Below are positions 48,495-61,940 of a stretch of DNA of 64,000 nucleotides, one piece after another. The DNA lies in NCBI GenBank assembly GCA_963741135.1, contig CAVUHC010000008.1, positions 1,674,001-1,738,000 of the forward strand, given 5' to 3'. How positions within the stretch are numbered: the first letter of the stretch is position 1; each line of letters starts with the position of its first letter. Below the pieces are notes generated by a model. It searched no databases and was not told the origin of the DNA. It saw nothing but the letters and a program-made list of their open reading frames with translations. The position numbers were made by a program, and so were the translations under genes. This stretch comes from Gp6-AA40 sp963741135 (GTDB taxonomy: Bacteria; Acidobacteriota; Vicinamibacteria; Vicinamibacterales; UBA2999).

Positions 48495-49706
48495 TCAGAA
48501 CCCCCAGTCCAGGCCGATGATCGGCGTCAAGTGATCGCGAAGGCCTGCGTCGTTCAGCGGCAGCATGACGTTTGCCGTGAGCAGCGCAGTCCCGGCGAAG
48601 TTCCACTTGATGCCGCCGGCCACGGACGCTCGATGCAATCCTCGCGGATCCACTGTGGCGACCGAGGCCGAGGTGATGCCGAACGCATTGCCGCGCAACG
48701 GCAGATCGCGATACCCGAGCCTGCCTCCGTTCCGAATCGTCCGCCCCATGAATTCGCCATTGACCGTCAGCCGATCCGTCGGCGCCCATTCGACTCCGGC
48801 GTCGTAGGCGTTGCCATGACGACCCGCATCGACAGAGGACTCCTGGAGCGGGTCGTACGCCTGAAAGGGGTTGCTCCAATATTCGAATCCGAAGGACGCA
48901 TGTGGTGCGAGTGTCCCCACGGTGGTCGACCAGATACCGCTGACAAGGGTCCGCGTGATGCCGGTTCCCAGCATCGCGTCCGTATCGCCGGTGGGAACGC
49001 GCAGATCCACGCCCAGCGCCACGCCACCCTGTTCGTGTGGATAGAGACGAATTTTGGCGCGCAGGGCCACATCACCCAATCCGGCCGCTGACGCATTGCC
49101 TGCAGCTGCCCGATCGGCGATGTCGTGCGTGCCGTCGATGCGAAGGTTGACGTAGGGAACGGCGAGGCCGGCATCGAACCAACTGTTGAGGGCAATGTTC
49201 GTGAACAGTACCAGCGTATCGGTCGTGATGTTCAATCGGGCAGCGCCGGTAAACAGTGGCGCCGACCCGCTGCGTAAAACAACCGTGTGAAGGGATCCAT
49301 CGCGTATGTCCACACCGTCGAGCGCGTCATACGTCGTGTGAATGAAATTGACACCGACGCTCGCACGTCCCTCGCCGGCGGTGATGGCGCGCTCGCCGAA
49401 CATGGGGCCGAAGGAGGGTGCCGCTCTCGTAAACGCGCGTGTGACGGGATCAAACGTGAAGGTGAACCCTCCGGCTGACGATCCGATGGGGGCCGTCGAC
49501 ACTTCGAGCCCCACCAGATCGGCGATCACTTCGCCAACATTCGTGACGCCGCCGCCGTCGCCGGCGGCATTTGTCAGCTGTACCAGCACCTGTCGCGGTG
49601 TTAGCCCCGTCGCGGACGTCGCCGTCTGCGCGTTGGCGCGCAACGAGCACACGAACAAGACACAGAGAATCACCAACACAAATACGGGACGGATCTGGTA
49701 CGGCAT
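48495..49706 (-). CDS. Outer-membrane transporter-like beta-barrel, paralogue of 51638-53062
   Basis: ATG 49706 (MPYQIRPVFVLVILCVLFVC) opens a signal peptide cleaved after NAQ-type residues. The body has IGSSAGGFTFTFDPVTRAFT, PSFGPMFGERAITAGEGRAS, LRAKIRLYPHEQGGVALGVD, LRVPTGD and ends HLTPIIGLDWGF with an aromatic C-terminus, as barrels do. It resembles the phenol-degradation MetA-like or FadL-like outer-membrane transporters. About 404 residues. The same signatures occur in the divergent gene at 51638, so the two are paralogues. Second gene of the minus-strand operon. Confidence 0.78.
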   Translation of the reverse strand: MPYQIRPVFVLVILCVLFVCSLRANAQTATSATGLTPRQVLVQLTNAAGDGGGVTNVGEVIADLVGLEVSTAPIGSSAGGFTFTFDPVTRAFTRAAPSFGPMFGERAITAGEGRASVGVNFIHTTYDALDGVDIRDGSLHTVVLRSGSAPLFTGAARLNITTDTLVLFTNIALNSWFDAGLAVPYVNLRIDGTHDIADRAAAGNASAAGLGDVALRAKIRLYPHEQGGVALGVDLRVPTGDTDAMLGTGITRTLVSGIWSTTVGTLAPHASFGFEYWSNPFQAYDPLQESSVDAGRHGNAYDAGVEWAPTDRLTVNGEFMGRTIRNGGRLGYRDLPLRGNAFGITSASVATVDPRGLHRASVAGGIKWNFAGTALLTANVMLPLNDAGLRDHLTPIIGLDWGF

Positions 49707-49771
49707 GTTGGCTCCGGCGGGACTCTTCACAACTCGAACGCGCTGATTATCGTCCGGATTCAACTTGGGCC

Positions 49772-51259
49772 TCACCGAAGACCTGCCTGCGACACGGTGA
49801 CTGCTCGCCCATTGATAACAATGGCGTCAGTCCGCGCGGCCAGGCCGCCTTTCTCCACGGCGTAGACGACTTCGCCGGATCCAGTGCCCGATTTGGATCT
49901 GAAGGAGACCCACGAGGGCGCTTTCTCCACAGACCAGGCGCAGTCCGGGCCGACGCTCACCTTGATCGAGAAGATCCCACCCTCGATCGACACATTCTGC
50001 GTCGCTGGACTCAGCGATAGGGAGCACAGATCGACTTCGCGTGGGGCGGGGTCCTGCGAAACAGAAATGGACGATTGTCCGATCCGAATCTGCCCGACGC
50101 GCGCCGCGCCAACGTTCGCGGTGACTCCGTACGAGACGCGACCATTCCCGGCGCCGCCTCCCGATCGAATGCTGATCCACGAGTCGTTGGAGGAAGCAGA
50201 CCAATTGCAGTCGGCGCCACTAGCGACGGCAATCGTAAACTCGCCTCCCTTCGACGTAACTCGCTGGCTCCCCGGGTCGACGGTGTACGAACATCCTGCC
50301 TGCGTGACCCGCAGGACCTGGCCGGCGATTTGTACGATCCCTGTCCGTTCGGAGCCGCCGTTCGACTGAATGCTGTAGCTCAGGGGACCGCTGCCAAGCC
50401 CGCCGCGCGCTCCGAGCGAAATCCAGGTCTCGGAGGTCATCGCGCTCCACTCGCACCCTCCTGGTGCGGTCACTGTGGCTTGGAACGGACCTCCGCTCAC
50501 ACTTACGTTCTGCGACGCAGGGGTCAGGGTGTACGAGCACGACTGCGCCGGAGGAGCGGGTGTTGTCGGAGGAGCGGGTGTTGTCGGAGGCGCGGGCGTT
50601 GTCGGAGGCGCGGGCGGCGTGGGCGGTGAAGGCGTCACGGGGCGCGGCGGCGCGACAGGCGCGGTTTGGTGGACGGCGATCGGCTGATCGGCCACCAGAA
50701 TCTGAGCGTTTCTTTGCGATGCGCCTGTATTCTCAGACACCCTGAGCGAAACTGTCTGTGCTCCTTTTCCGCTCGACGTTGCCAGCGCCAGCCAGGGTTC
50801 GCCCGCGGAGGCGGCCCAGGTGCACTGAGGGTTTATGGCGATCTTGATCTCGAAGATCCCTCCCGCCACCGGGACGCTGACGGCCGTGGGCTCCACAGCG
50901 ACGCTGCAGTCCACTCCCGCCTGCGTCACCAGGAGAACCTGGGTGCCGATCCTTACGTGACCTTCACGCTCAGTGGCCCCTGTATTTTCGGCGACGTTAT
51001 ACGTCACCGTTCCAACGCCGGTGCCCTTTCCGTATGTGACGGAGATCCAACTGTCGGCGCTTTCCGCGTCCCAGGCGCATGGGCCGGCGACACCGGTGTA
51101 AAAGCTCCCTCCGGTTGGCGGCGCTGCCATGGCTGCCGGGTTGAGCGTTAGTTCGCAGGACGCGGTGATATTCGTCGGCGACGTCGGCAAATCAATCTTG
51201 CCGCACGCCATCGTCAGCAAGAGCGCGCACGCGATCGGGAAGACCAGCAGTCGGTTCAT
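49772..51259 (-). CDS. Lipoprotein with five BACON domains
   Basis: ATG 51259 follows a GGAG site. The signal MNRLLVFPIACALLLTMACG has lipobox LTMAC. Five BACON repeats follow, each starting with Cys and ending with VTQAG or VSQ (for example ADSWISVTYGKGTGVGTVTY and NDSWISIRSGGGAGNGRVSY). A Pro-Thr linker of PPTTPA repeats splits repeats 2 and 3; its DNA is a short tandem repeat at about 50550-50630. BACON domains are thought to bind glycans or mucins, so this may be a surface or periplasmic binding protein. First gene of a four-gene operon with two outer-membrane barrels. About 495 residues, intact. Confidence 0.88.
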   Translation of the reverse strand: MNRLLVFPIACALLLTMACGKIDLPTSPTNITASCELTLNPAAMAAPPTGGSFYTGVAGPCAWDAESADSWISVTYGKGTGVGTVTYNVAENTGATEREGHVRIGTQVLLVTQAGVDCSVAVEPTAVSVPVAGGIFEIKIAINPQCTWAASAGEPWLALATSSGKGAQTVSLRVSENTGASQRNAQILVADQPIAVHQTAPVAPPRPVTPSPPTPPAPPTTPAPPTTPAPPTTPAPPAQSCSYTLTPASQNVSVSGGPFQATVTAPGGCEWSAMTSETWISLGARGGLGSGPLSYSIQSNGGSERTGIVQIAGQVLRVTQAGCSYTVDPGSQRVTSKGGEFTIAVASGADCNWSASSNDSWISIRSGGGAGNGRVSYGVTANVGAARVGQIRIGQSSISVSQDPAPREVDLCSLSLSPATQNVSIEGGIFSIKVSVGPDCAWSVEKAPSWVSFRSKSGTGSGEVVYAVEKGGLAARTDAIVINGRAVTVSQAGLR

Positions 51260-51637
51260 CGGGCACTCCATCAAAACCCACGCCCCCTGAGCCTCTGGCA
51301 GATCGCTCGGGTGGCGGCTGCTGTAGTCAACGCCGCCCGAGGCCAAATCAAACACCGCGCTCTTTTGCGGGCGGATCGATGGTGTCTACTGCGTATCCGA
51401 CCGGAGAATAGGTTGCGGCTCAGTCGAGCGGGCTGAGATCGGAGCGATAATCCCGCTCTGGGGTTGAGTCCATGAGGGTGATGCGTCGCGATATGTGACT
51501 CCGTCTGGACTGGGGTTGACGGTTTTCCGGCAGAAGGTCTCAGGGGGCGACGAAATGCGCGTTGCGCACGTCACCAAGGTTCAGGTAGATTCGCGGCGTT
51601 GCCCATATCTGGTTTTCCGACGAAAAGGAGTGCTCTC
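51260..51637. other. Divergent intergenic region between two exported-protein genes
   Basis: Holds the leaders of the BACON lipoprotein gene (minus) and the paralogous transporter (plus). A TTGACG occurs near 51515 but has no clear partner -10 box. No hairpin or small gene is evident. Shared control of the two envelope operons from here is possible. Confidence 0.4.
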
Positions 51638-53062
51638 ATGTTCAGGTCGCGCGCACTATTGCTGGTCTGCTCCTTCGCGCTTGGTATACCCGCGAGCGCA
51701 CAGGCCCAGGACGTTCCGCTGGCGAGGATTCTCGTCGATTTTTTCACCGAGGCGGTGCGCATGACTTCCGGCACCGGGTCTCCAGGTAATCCTCATGAAG
51801 TGCATTTCCTTCCAGGACTGAGTCAGCAGGCGGCGCCGTTCGAATTGCAGAAAGCTCTCGTGACCCAGCTCAGTACGTTCCCGCTCGGCACATCGTCTGG
51901 CGGATTTACATATACGTTGGATCCGGCGACAGGCGCGATCACGCCAGGGAGTCCGAGTTTCGGGCCATCCTTCGCGGAACGGGCGCTGACCATCGGTCGC
52001 GGTAAGGTCAATGCCGGCGTTCAGTATCAGCACGTGGCATACGACTCGTTCGAAGACGAGCCTCTGGAAGGCGAGCAGATTGCGTTCATCCTGCAGCACA
52101 ACGACTGCTGCCCCGCCGGGGCCAACAATCCAACCGCCGCAGGAAACACGCTCCCGTTTTTTGAAGGCGATCTGGTCGAGACGCGACTTTCCCTCAACGT
52201 AAAAACCGATACGACAGTTGCGTTCGCGAACGTGGGCATCACGAACGATCTGGAAGTCGGCGTTGCCGTGCCGATCGTTCGCACGGACCTCCAAGTCGGC
52301 GGCCGTTCCACCATCATTCGGCTCTCGACCGCGGATCCGTCACAGGCGCTCATTCATAGTTGGGATGGGGCCGGCGCAACGGTGAAGACCCTGCCCATCA
52401 GAGGTGGCAGCGCGTCGGGAATCGGCGACGTGCTTGTCAGGGGGAAATATCTGTTCGTGCCAGGTTCCCTCGCAGCTGAGGTCGATTTCCGACTTCCGAC
52501 CGGTGATGAGGAGCAACTGCTCGGCACGGGAGGCCTGCAGACACGGTTGATGCTGATCGCTGGGGCATCTCGATACAGATTTGCCCCGCACGTGAATGTT
52601 GGATACGTCTTTTCGAACGGGTCGGTCAGCAGTGACGTCACCGACCTGCACGTGCCGGACGTTGTCGGGGGCCCTGCGATCGCGAACATCTCAGACCCCA
52701 GCATCGACCTCAGCGTCCCGGATGAAATCTTGTATACCGGCGGCTTTGATTGGGCCGCGTCGAGGCGGGTTACGATTGCGGCGGATATGATCGGGCGGAC
52801 GCTGCGGCAGATGACGCGGTTCGAGACGTCGAATTCATCGTTCCCGTTTCGCACGAGTGACGCCGCGGCCGTACAAACCGCCACGCGGTCTCAGTTGAAC
52901 ATTACGGGAAAAAAGAACCTGAATCTGCTCCTTGGAGCGGTGGGTGCCAAAATCAACGTGGCGACGAACCTGCTGCTGACGGCGAACGTCCTGTTTCCAC
53001 TGTCGGACGGCGGACTGCGCCCGAAAATCACTCCGGTCGTCGGGCTCGATTACGCTTTCTGA
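51638..53062 (+). CDS. Outer-membrane transporter-like beta-barrel, paralogue of 48495-49706
   Basis: AAGGAG stands eight bases before ATG 51638 (MFRSRALLLVCSFALGIPAS). The signal peptide is cleaved after AQA. The 474-residue body shows LGTSSGGFTYTLDPATGAIT, SPSFGPSFAERALTIGRGKV, GVQYQHVAYDSFED, VDFRLPTGDEEQLLGTG and ends KITPVVGLDYAF. All of these correspond in order to the minus-strand paralogue, with an insert near CCPAGANNPTAAGN. A porin-like or FadL-type barrel for hydrophobic solutes is the most likely fold; the substrate is unknown. Convergent with the large kinase gene, 26 bases apart. Confidence 0.8.
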   Translation: MFRSRALLLVCSFALGIPASAQAQDVPLARILVDFFTEAVRMTSGTGSPGNPHEVHFLPGLSQQAAPFELQKALVTQLSTFPLGTSSGGFTYTLDPATGAITPGSPSFGPSFAERALTIGRGKVNAGVQYQHVAYDSFEDEPLEGEQIAFILQHNDCCPAGANNPTAAGNTLPFFEGDLVETRLSLNVKTDTTVAFANVGITNDLEVGVAVPIVRTDLQVGGRSTIIRLSTADPSQALIHSWDGAGATVKTLPIRGGSASGIGDVLVRGKYLFVPGSLAAEVDFRLPTGDEEQLLGTGGLQTRLMLIAGASRYRFAPHVNVGYVFSNGSVSSDVTDLHVPDVVGGPAIANISDPSIDLSVPDEILYTGGFDWAASRRVTIAADMIGRTLRQMTRFETSNSSFPFRTSDAAAVQTATRSQLNITGKKNLNLLLGAVGAKINVATNLLLTANVLFPLSDGGLRPKITPVVGLDYAF

Positions 53063-53088
53063 AATGAGTCGCCGCGGACATCCGATCC

Positions 53089-57243
<4,155 letters not shown>

Positions 57244-57278
57244 GCGATGACTACTCTACGTAGACGGATACGGCGGCT

Positions 57279-58130
57279 CTAGTAATCCTGTCGAAGGCGC
57301 AGGTGCGACGGCCATTGTGTGCGCATCTTGTTGTCCGACAACCCCTCGAAGTTATAGGGTGGCATTCCCGTGGTGATGAGCTCCTCGATGTTCTCATTGT
57401 TTTTCTTCGCCAGGGCCATGTTGATCCCCGACGAGTTGTGCAGCGCGTGAATCAACTCGTGCGCGAGACCCACGGCGGGAGGACGCTGATGCATGGCCGG
57501 GTCATGTTCGCAAGAGAAGGTCTTCGAATGATTGAAGGACACCTTGGATGCGGCGCCCCGACCCGGGGTGAGATAGGGCCGAAGGAGCCGCGGCAACTCG
57601 TATGCCCAGCCCGATGGCAGCTCGTTCACGGTGGTGTTGCCCGCCATCAGATCCTGGAGCAGGTTCATGGCCAATGCGGTTTGGCCGACCGCGTGTGCCA
57701 TCACGTTCCGGGGCGAGGCTCCCGCAGGCGCCGGGCTCTTCGTGGCAGGCCGGACAACGTTGGCCGCCGAACGATATGTGGCCGGGGTCAAGCCCGTCGA
57801 CAGCTGACGGGCGAGGTGCTCCAGTGTGAGCCCTCCGGTTTTGGCCTTGTTGACCGCGACGCTCAGCTCGGACTTGAAGTTCACGACTTGCTTGTCCTTG
57901 AGCGCAAGCAGCATGAGAGGAAAGGCCGACCACGCCTGCGCGGCGCAGGCGTTTCCGCTCGTAGTGTCCTGCATCGAAACCGTGTGCGCCTTCGCGCAGA
58001 TTTGCTGCAGGAGCTTCCGTCCGTCCGGGACTGAATCGATGACATCGAGGCAGCGTGTCACGCCAGCAATGTAGTCCTGAGCGCCTTCGATCTGAACCTT
58101 GCCGTACGTCTTGTACCTGCGGCACGCCAC
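57279..58130 (-). CDS. M91-like zinc metallopeptidase (NleD/HopH1-type)
   Basis: The C-terminal third has VGLAHELIHALHNSSGIN (HELIH at 224-228), ENIEELITTGMPPYNFEG and LSDNKMRTQW. This order (HExxH, then EE..TTG, then a final N-K-x-R element) is that of peptidase family M91, known from type III effectors that cut host kinases. In free-living bacteria M91-like domains are often tips of secreted toxins. The upstream 220 residues hold several Cys and no other domain. A GTG at 58130 is the only start. The frame is open further upstream (to about 58224) without a start codon, so the N-terminus may be longer. Follows the giant kinase gene on the other end of a short gap. Confidence 0.7.
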   Translation of the reverse strand: MACRRYKTYGKVQIEGAQDYIAGVTRCLDVIDSVPDGRKLLQQICAKAHTVSMQDTTSGNACAAQAWSAFPLMLLALKDKQVVNFKSELSVAVNKAKTGGLTLEHLARQLSTGLTPATYRSAANVVRPATKSPAPAGASPRNVMAHAVGQTALAMNLLQDLMAGNTTVNELPSGWAYELPRLLRPYLTPGRGAASKVSFNHSKTFSCEHDPAMHQRPPAVGLAHELIHALHNSSGINMALAKKNNENIEELITTGMPPYNFEGLSDNKMRTQWPSHLRLRQDY

Positions 58131-58584
58131 ACCTCCGCGCGGGGAACATGCAGGGCCCGCACCCGCGACTCTCGTTTGACTGCCGACGTATGTTAGCTCC
58201 CTAAACGCTATCGGGACACGGTCGGCTTAGCTGAGGCTCCGGGCTGGTCGTGTGCCAGGCGGCGAGGAAGAGGAACCGCCGCGGCGATCGCCCCGCACCG
58301 GAGCACTCGCTGCCATTTGTCCCGAGGATACTTTCCAGCGCAGTCGGCGAAAGGTCGATGGGCAAGCCTGCGGCCAACAAGCCCGGGATGACGTGAGCAG
58401 AGTCCAAAAATATAGCCCTTGCAGCGACGAAGAGGATTTTCGGTCTTTAGGCGTGCCAATGAATTCCCTCACGAGCATGTTCGTTGACAACGCCGACGTC
58501 GGTACATAAGCTGGACCGGCTTTGGTGGTCTGCTTGACCTCCACGGTCACTTGTTCGTTTCGTGACGCGGGCCGGGCAGCACGA
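58131..58584. other. Intergenic stretch with no supported gene
   Basis: The minus strand stays open for about 90 bases upstream of the M91-like gene start (reading TYVGSQTRVAGAG) but has no start codon. The rest has only short frames in several registers. No hairpin or repeat is evident. Confidence 0.4.
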
Positions 58585-58848
58585 ATGTTTCAGTGGCTAA
58601 GAAAAAAGAAACAGGACCATCGACAGCCGGAGTATTCGGCCTTGCGGGCGGTTCCCACGCGGGGCTTCCCTCCCGAACTCACCGGGATGGAAGGGACGCC
58701 GTCGTTCCAGGATGATGCGCAGGCGGTCCAGCGCGAGTTGCTCGAACCGTCAAAGCGGCCCACGGATGATCGACCTCTTTTCGTCGTGCTCCTGACTACC
58801 AGGACCTTTGATGTGCGGCGCCGAAGGGGACGGGGCAAGGTCAGGTAG
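58585..58848 (+). CDS. Small hypothetical protein
   Basis: An 87-residue frame (MFQWLRKKKQDHRQPEYSAL start) with a basic head and tail and no signal or known domain. It ends seven bases before the metzincin gene, in the same direction, which is the main support. There is no good ribosome binding site, and the frame could be chance. Confidence 0.3.
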   Translation: MFQWLRKKKQDHRQPEYSALRAVPTRGFPPELTGMEGTPSFQDDAQAVQRELLEPSKRPTDDRPLFVVLLTTRTFDVRRRRGRGKVR

Positions 58849-58855
58849 CAACAGA

Positions 58856-60460
58856 ATGCGGTCGTCCCACCTGGTCGGATACGTCCTCGTTCTCCTGTTC
58901 CTATGCTGTGGCCCTGCCCTTGCCCAGGCACCGATATTCGTTCGGCGGTCGGCCGCCGCTACTCCCGCTGTCATGGACTTAACGGTCGTGAGGCAGCAGC
59001 GCGTTGAAGTGGGCTCAGTTGCGGCGTTGGTCGATCCCGACCTATCCCGCACTCTGCAGTTGGAGTTCTTTCCTGACGTTACATTTCGCGCCGTACGCGA
59101 GCGCCTGGAACCGACCAACAACGGCATGTCCTGGATCGGCCGCCTGGAGGGCTATCCAGAGAGCACGGCCGTGTTTGTCGTGGTCGCTGGTGAGCTGGCC
59201 GGACATATCTATGCGCCTTTTGGGTTTTTCCGGATTCAGCGGGAACGAGACGGCGGGTACCTGGCTCAACAAATCGACCAGACCGCTTCGGGCAATGAGC
59301 CCGACGACGCGGTGGTAGTCGACGAACCGGCCGAGGCTCGGTCGGCCCCGCGTTCGCCATGGCGGACGCTGGCCGACAACGGAAGCGTCGTCGACGTGAT
59401 GGTGATGTACACGCGTGACGCGCTTGCCGGGTGGACCTCGGAAGTGCGCGCGCGCGCGGCGATCGACTTGGTCGTGGCTGAAACGAACCAGGCCTTTCGC
59501 AACAGCGGCGTCAATACGAGCATCCGGCTTGTGTATTCGGCGGTGGTCGACTATGCGGAATCAGCTGATTCGTCAATTGATCTCGGACGCCTCCAATCAT
59601 CAACCGATGGGTTCCTGGATGAACTCCATATGTTGAGAGACCGCTATGCAGCCGATCTTGTCACGCTCATCACAGAGCAGATGACGGACGCCTGTGGAAG
59701 CGCGTACATTAACGGACCGCGCAATGTTGGTTTGCTTGGATTCGGAGTCGTCAAGAGGAGTTGCACGGCAAACGGACGAAGCTTTTCGCACGAGCTGGGG
59801 CACAACTTGGGTGCGAATCATGATTGGTTCGAGACGACGAATGCTGGTGCGTTCAGCTACTCGAAAGGTTACGTGAATCTCGGCGGGCGATTTCTCGATC
59901 TGATGGCGTATCCCAATCTCTGCAACGTCACTCGTACAGCCTGCACGCAACTGCTCCAGTATTCGAATCCGGCGGTGATGCGCGACGGAGTCCGCACTGG
60001 CGTGCCCGCTGGTACTTCTCTGGGCTGCACCGCCAATAACACGAGTAATCCCGAGTGTGACGCAGATGCTGGTTCGACATTCAACAGCATGGCGGCTGTG
60101 GTCGCAGGTTTCAGAGACAGCCAAAATGGGTTGAGTGCGCGTCAGATCTTGCCGGGTGGCTCCATTCGCTCGCCGAGTGGGCGATACCGCCTCGCGTATC
60201 AGTCCGACGGCAATCTCGTGTTGTACGACGATCAGAGTCAGCTCGCGTTGTGGTCGGCGGGTACCGGCGGGACGAAACCAGGGCGAGCCGTCATGCAGGG
60301 TGACGGCAACTTTGTGATCTACGACGCTGCGGGCGTGGCGCTATGGGCGTCAAGCACAACGGGCAATCCTGCTGCCTATATCGTCCTTCAGGACGACGGT
60401 AACCTTGTGATCTATCGGCCCGACGGTCAGCCGGTCTGGAATCGCCTTCCGCCAGATTGA
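58856..60460 (+). CDS. Secreted metzincin (reprolysin-like) metalloprotease with bulb-type lectin tail
   Basis: ATG 58856 (MRSSHLVGYVLVLLFLCCGP) opens a signal peptide cleaved after ALA. A propeptide-like region of about 170 residues leads to VDVMVMYTRDALAGW, the usual start of the catalytic domain. Zinc site SHELGHNLGANHDW has His312, Glu313, His316 and His322. The Met-turn lies in LDLMAYPN. After TFNSMAAVVAGFRD the last ~110 residues are a B-lectin domain with three QxDxNxVxY sites (QSDGNLVLY, QGDGNFVIY, QDDGNLVIY), which bind mannose in plant relatives. So the enzyme is likely exported and held to mannose-rich glycans. 534 residues, intact. Convergent with tssA. Confidence 0.92.
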   Translation: MRSSHLVGYVLVLLFLCCGPALAQAPIFVRRSAAATPAVMDLTVVRQQRVEVGSVAALVDPDLSRTLQLEFFPDVTFRAVRERLEPTNNGMSWIGRLEGYPESTAVFVVVAGELAGHIYAPFGFFRIQRERDGGYLAQQIDQTASGNEPDDAVVVDEPAEARSAPRSPWRTLADNGSVVDVMVMYTRDALAGWTSEVRARAAIDLVVAETNQAFRNSGVNTSIRLVYSAVVDYAESADSSIDLGRLQSSTDGFLDELHMLRDRYAADLVTLITEQMTDACGSAYINGPRNVGLLGFGVVKRSCTANGRSFSHELGHNLGANHDWFETTNAGAFSYSKGYVNLGGRFLDLMAYPNLCNVTRTACTQLLQYSNPAVMRDGVRTGVPAGTSLGCTANNTSNPECDADAGSTFNSMAAVVAGFRDSQNGLSARQILPGGSIRSPSGRYRLAYQSDGNLVLYDDQSQLALWSAGTGGTKPGRAVMQGDGNFVIYDAAGVALWASSTTGNPAAYIVLQDDGNLVIYRPDGQPVWNRLPPD

Positions 60461-60529
60461 AAGTAGGCCGGGTGTTGTGGCTCGCTTTTTCGCGAAGCGG
60501 GAGAGCGCCTCGGGACGCTCCGTTCGCCG

Positions 60530-61678
60530 CTACTTCTCGGTGGGTTCCTGCGCGATGCCAGCCCGCTTGAAAATCTCTTCTCGGGCCGACCTGTCAGACA
60601 CGAGTTCCGACAACAGCTCCGGCAATGACATGCGTCCCCATCTGACGACCTGCTCCAACGCGTAAGAAACGGGAGAATGGGGCTCTGCGCGACGGAAATA
60701 ATCGGACACTCGCAATAACGTTTGGAAAGCCTCCTGGCGCGTTTCCACGCTGAAGCTGCTGAGCGTGTGCCCTTCGGCCCCGAACTCCAGAGCGGAATCG
60801 GATCGTCCCACCAGCGAGACCTCCTCTTTCTTCGACGCCCTGCACAGGCGCAAGCACTCGTCCAGGGCCCCGCGAATGTTCGACGATGATGGAACAAATG
60901 CCTGACCACCGTCAGCTCTGGAGATCTCTTCCTTCTCTTTCAGGAAGGCATTGAAGTCGACAAATGCCTGAGCGGCTCCTTCCAGATCGTCGAGCAGCTT
61001 CCGGAAGAACTCCACGCTGGTTTCAGCCACCGCCTGGTTGAACATGTCAATCGTGAGGGCACCCTGCTCCACTCTGCGACGTCGAATCTCCGGCGCCTTC
61101 CGCTCCAGCTCCATCGCGTCTTTGTAGTCCGCCAACGAGAAGTTCACGCTCGTTTGAGCGGCAGTGATCGGCAGGCTGGCGATTGGAGCGATCAACGTGC
61201 CTTCCGAGTTGCTTCCTCCATCGAGGCCGGCAAGCTGGGCAAACCTCGTCGCAAGGTCCTGTTCTTTGTTGGGCTGCGGGTGAATGTCCTGCCAGAACGT
61301 GACGCACAGCTGATGTGCCAGCTGAACGCCATCGCGGAGCCCGGCGAAGCCGTGCGAACGCGTCAACCCTTCGATCAGCCAGGCGGTGATCCACAGATCT
61401 TTCGATTGTGTCAGCGCCTCGATTGCATACCGGCGAACGGCATCCCAGTCAGGTGCCTCGGGTGACCCGGGTTGCCCCTTCCTTTCGTCCTCGCTCATGG
61501 AGGCGAAGTCGCGAAGGCGCCGCTCCGCGTCGATGGCTTTCTTCCGCGCGTCACGCACCGCGAAGTAGATTCGCGACACGTTTCTGTCCGGAGCATGCCG
61601 CAGTTCCGGCCCCGCAGGCTGCTCATCGGAAACCGGTGTCAGGAGGCTGGCAATGTCGAGAGTGGGCGGAGTAGGCAT
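60530..61678 (-). CDS. tssA: Type VI secretion system protein TssA
   Basis: 382 residues. The N-terminal ImpA-type domain (LDIASLLTPVSDEQPAGPEL) has the DARKKAIDAERRLRDF and WDAVRRYAIEALTQSKDLWI, LIEGLTRSHGFAGLRDGVQL segments. The C-terminus has SYALEQVVRWGRMSLPELLS and EEIFKRAGI. TssA docks on the baseplate-membrane complex and primes polymerisation of the tube and sheath. No other core tss gene lies in the window, so the rest of the locus is presumably to the right or elsewhere. Divergent from 61941-62718 with a 262-base gap that should hold both promoters. Confidence 0.88.
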   Translation of the reverse strand: MPTPPTLDIASLLTPVSDEQPAGPELRHAPDRNVSRIYFAVRDARKKAIDAERRLRDFASMSEDERKGQPGSPEAPDWDAVRRYAIEALTQSKDLWITAWLIEGLTRSHGFAGLRDGVQLAHQLCVTFWQDIHPQPNKEQDLATRFAQLAGLDGGSNSEGTLIAPIASLPITAAQTSVNFSLADYKDAMELERKAPEIRRRRVEQGALTIDMFNQAVAETSVEFFRKLLDDLEGAAQAFVDFNAFLKEKEEISRADGGQAFVPSSSNIRGALDECLRLCRASKKEEVSLVGRSDSALEFGAEGHTLSSFSVETRQEAFQTLLRVSDYFRRAEPHSPVSYALEQVVRWGRMSLPELLSELVSDRSAREEIFKRAGIAQEPTEK

Positions 61679-61940
61679 CGAGTCCGGGCTCGCGATGTGA
61701 TGGTTTCAGCCACTCATCGCCGCAGGCGCGGCCATTGTAGCAGGATACCCAGACAGGCGGTTCGCCGCCGCGAATTGGCCACCTGTGGTGCTGGTGGCTT
61801 CATCACGCCTCTATACTCACGCCTGTCCAAGGATCGAACGCGGGGGCCTAAATTGACAAGCCTTGCGCCTGCCCGATAAGCTCATGCGATTTCGCGCTCA
61901 GCCATCAGACGAGACAGGGTCCGAGCAGGAGGCTCACCAC

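Noticed and set aside
50550..50630. Short tandem repeats considered as a possible CRISPR array
   Set aside because: The units have no spacers and code for the PPTTPA linker of the BACON lipoprotein.
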